From positions 558,001 through 622,000 of the forward strand of contig CANMDE010000001.1 of assembly GCA_947496535.1 (NCBI GenBank): 64,000 nt of DNA. Direction: 5' to 3'. Source of the stretch: an uncultured Paracoccaceae bacterium. GTDB lineage: Bacteria > Pseudomonadota > Alphaproteobacteria > Rhodobacterales > Rhodobacteraceae. The notes beneath the pieces were generated by a model. That model worked only from the letters and a program-made list of their open reading frames with translations. It was not told where the DNA came from and did not search any database. Position 1 is the stretch's first letter. The number at the start of each line of letters is the position of its first letter. This document shows positions 62,816 through 64,000 of this stretch, in pieces. Position numbers and translations under genes: made by a program.

Positions 62816-63364
62816 ATGATGTTCGAAACTCGGTCCCATACCCTTGGGGTGGCCGCGATTGGTTTTGGGATAGCAGGGGCTACGGTCTATGTGCTGATGG
62901 CTGGCATTACGCTCGCCCATATCGAAACGGTTTCAGGTCAAGTCCCACTCGACTTGCGCCCGTCTGGGTACGATCTGGAAGATGTCGCAGTGCTTTTCGA
63001 TGGGCTGGGTGAAGACGGGCGTCGTTACTATTTGACCTGCCAGCTGCCGCTGGACACTCTCTATCCGGCCTTACTGGCGTTGACTTTGGTGTGCACGATC
63101 GGATGGTTTCGGCAACGCCTTCCAAACAACAAGCTCGCATCTATTGCTGTCGCAGCGTCAATTGGCACGGCCTTCTTTGATTATTGTGAGAATCTCGGAA
63201 TCACATCGATGATCCTCAGATGGCCAAATCTTTCGGAACACGTGGTACGTTTGACCAGCACGGCTTCAATTGCAAAATCTGGCCTGACGATGTTAGCGCT
63301 TTTGCTGGTTGCAGTGTTGATCGCCAAGTGGATACGAAAACCTAAAACAGACCTTCACCTCTAG
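62816..63364 (+). CDS. Small four-helix membrane protein of unknown function
   Basis: This 182-residue protein starts after AAAGGAG at MMFETRSHTLGV. Four hydrophobic segments are visible: VAAIGFGIAGATVYVLMAGI, DTLYPALLALTLVCTIGWF, SIAVAASIGTAFFDYCENLGI, and a last one near the C-terminus (GLTMLALLLVAVLIAKWI). A soluble loop of about 40 residues lies between the first two. The third helix holds Asp, Tyr, Cys and Glu in a row (FFDYCEN), unusual inside a membrane and possibly functional. I do not recognise the family. Confidence 0.72.
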   Translation: MMFETRSHTLGVAAIGFGIAGATVYVLMAGITLAHIETVSGQVPLDLRPSGYDLEDVAVLFDGLGEDGRRYYLTCQLPLDTLYPALLALTLVCTIGWFRQRLPNNKLASIAVAASIGTAFFDYCENLGITSMILRWPNLSEHVVRLTSTASIAKSGLTMLALLLVAVLIAKWIRKPKTDLHL

Positions 63365-63559
63365 GTTTCCAAAGGCAGCTTTGTCCGCATAGCAGACCTT
63401 CATTCAGGTAGCTATGCAGGTCCGGTTTGGGTTGGGAATGCCGGACGTTTCTGCCCAAATAGTCTGACGAGATTGGATTCGGAAAACTGCCTTGATCGAG
63501 TTGCTGCTGCGGGACGTCACGCTGTCGCTTAAATAGGCGTTGCCGGGAACGGATTTCAC

Positions 63560-64000
63560 CTATCCGCGCACCCTGGATGAATCGGGATCGTAGAGAATAC
63601 GCGGTTCGATGGTTGCCGGGATCAGATTGCCAATCACATCGATGCACACATCTGATGCGTCAGCATCAAGTTCGGCGTCGACAAACGCATAGGCAAGGTT
63701 TTTCCCGATGCGATGACCGTAGCCCCCAGATGTGACCGTTCCAACGACCTGACCGTCGCGCATCACTGATGCGCCACCATGGGCTGGTGCGTCGCTGTTT
63801 GCCAGATTTAGGGTGATGAGGCGCTTGGCGGGTTCCTTGTCCTGCAGTTTCTGCAGCGCCGCTTTCCCCACGAAATCTGCCTTGTCCAACTTTACAAACC
63901 GTTCCAGTCCGGTTTCGAAAGGATCAAACTCTGTCAGGATATCGGCTTTCCAGTGCAGATACCCTTTTTCAAGGCGCATTGAGTCAACCGCATGTGCGCC
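63560..64000 (-). CDS. GcvT-domain oxidoreductase, C-terminal part (dimethylglycine/sarcosine dehydrogenase type; partial)
   Basis: The frame is open to the last base of the window, so only the C-terminal 146 residues are present. The sequence DSMRLEKGYLHWKADI ... FETGLERFVKLDKADFVGKAAL followed by GTVTSGGYGHRIGKNLAYAFV is the folate-binding GcvT fold plus its C-terminal barrel. The RLEKGY form is that of FAD-dependent dimethylglycine, sarcosine and related methylamine dehydrogenases and less that of the plain glycine-cleavage T-protein. Such enzymes feed methylene-THF, linking to fhs and folD elsewhere in the window. The FAD half lies beyond the edge and could not be checked. Confidence 0.85.
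   Translation of the reverse strand, partial: GAHAVDSMRLEKGYLHWKADILTEFDPFETGLERFVKLDKADFVGKAALQKLQDKEPAKRLITLNLANSDAPAHGGASVMRDGQVVGTVTSGGYGHRIGKNLAYAFVDAELDADASDVCIDVIGNLIPATIEPRILYDPDSSRVRG

Noticed and set aside
1..64000. CRISPR arrays, tRNA and rRNA genes, prophage or integrase genes
   Set aside because: The window was read for regular repeat-spacer patterns, cloverleaf elements with the GTTCRA arm, and integrase or phage structural genes. None was found by eye; a tRNAscan or CRISPR finder run would settle it.

Overview
The window reads as chromosomal DNA of an alphaproteobacterium of the Rhodobacteraceae, most likely a marine roseobacter-type heterotroph. This rests on the gene neighbourhoods (tilS-ftsH, fhs-folD, ctaC-ctaB-ctaG-ctaE-surf1-thrC-M16 peptidase), on Flp pilins of the GAVTVDxVVLTAA type, and on the number of periplasmic solute-binding proteins. 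It is an inference from gene content and not a database match. No rRNA, tRNA, CRISPR array or intact insertion sequence was recognised.

Layout. 1-6.1 kb: end of tilS, ftsH, a MOSC-domain protein, and the one-carbon genes fhs and folD. 6.1-9.2 kb (minus): PdeM-like phosphoesterase and Lhr-type DEXH helicase. 9.3-10.9 kb: a glycosyltransferase overlapping a hexapeptide acetyltransferase. 11.0-23.3 kb (minus): a Tad/Flp pilus locus running flp, flp, cpaB | cpaC, OmpA lipoprotein | cpaE, cpaF, tadB, tadC, two TPR lipoproteins, cpaA and an AAA ATPase. Clear hairpin terminators split it into several transcription units. 23.6-30.3 kb: lytic transglycosylase, a 3-oxoacid CoA-transferase pair, topA, dprA and a GNAT acetyltransferase. 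30.9-31.8 kb: a secreted lipoprotein resembling TbpB barrel proteins. 31.9-41.0 kb: tldD, divergent from a cytochrome c oxidase assembly operon that runs into thrC, an M16 peptidase and a GNAT gene.

41.3-50.3 kb is a divergent sugar-catabolism cluster. The minus arm has a UxaA-type dehydratase, an SDR and a three-gene sugar ABC transporter. The plus arm has a GntR/FCD regulator, an aldo/keto reductase, a RbsD/FucU mutarotase and an amidohydrolase. Together they fit a non-phosphorylating L-fucose (or related 6-deoxy/aldose) pathway: import, anomer exchange, oxidation to the lactone, hydrolysis to the aldonate, dehydration, then a second oxidation.

50.7-54.7 kb holds three solute-binding proteins of three transporter classes (TctC, PstS-like, TRAP DctP-like) with no membrane component between them. 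Two of them share a small N-terminal module with a C-x4-C motif, at the same residue positions, although their binding domains are unrelated. One also carries a C-terminal OmpA domain. This is the best candidate for an undescribed periplasmic sensing or binding system.

55-64 kb: an FAD-linked 2-hydroxyacid dehydrogenase, a stand-alone ammonium transporter, an unrecognised secreted protein, the apt-mtnP adenine-salvage pair, a secreted DUF1566 protein, a small four-helix membrane protein, and the end of a GcvT-domain oxidoreductase cut by the window edge. The intergenic stretches here are long and look like decayed sequence.
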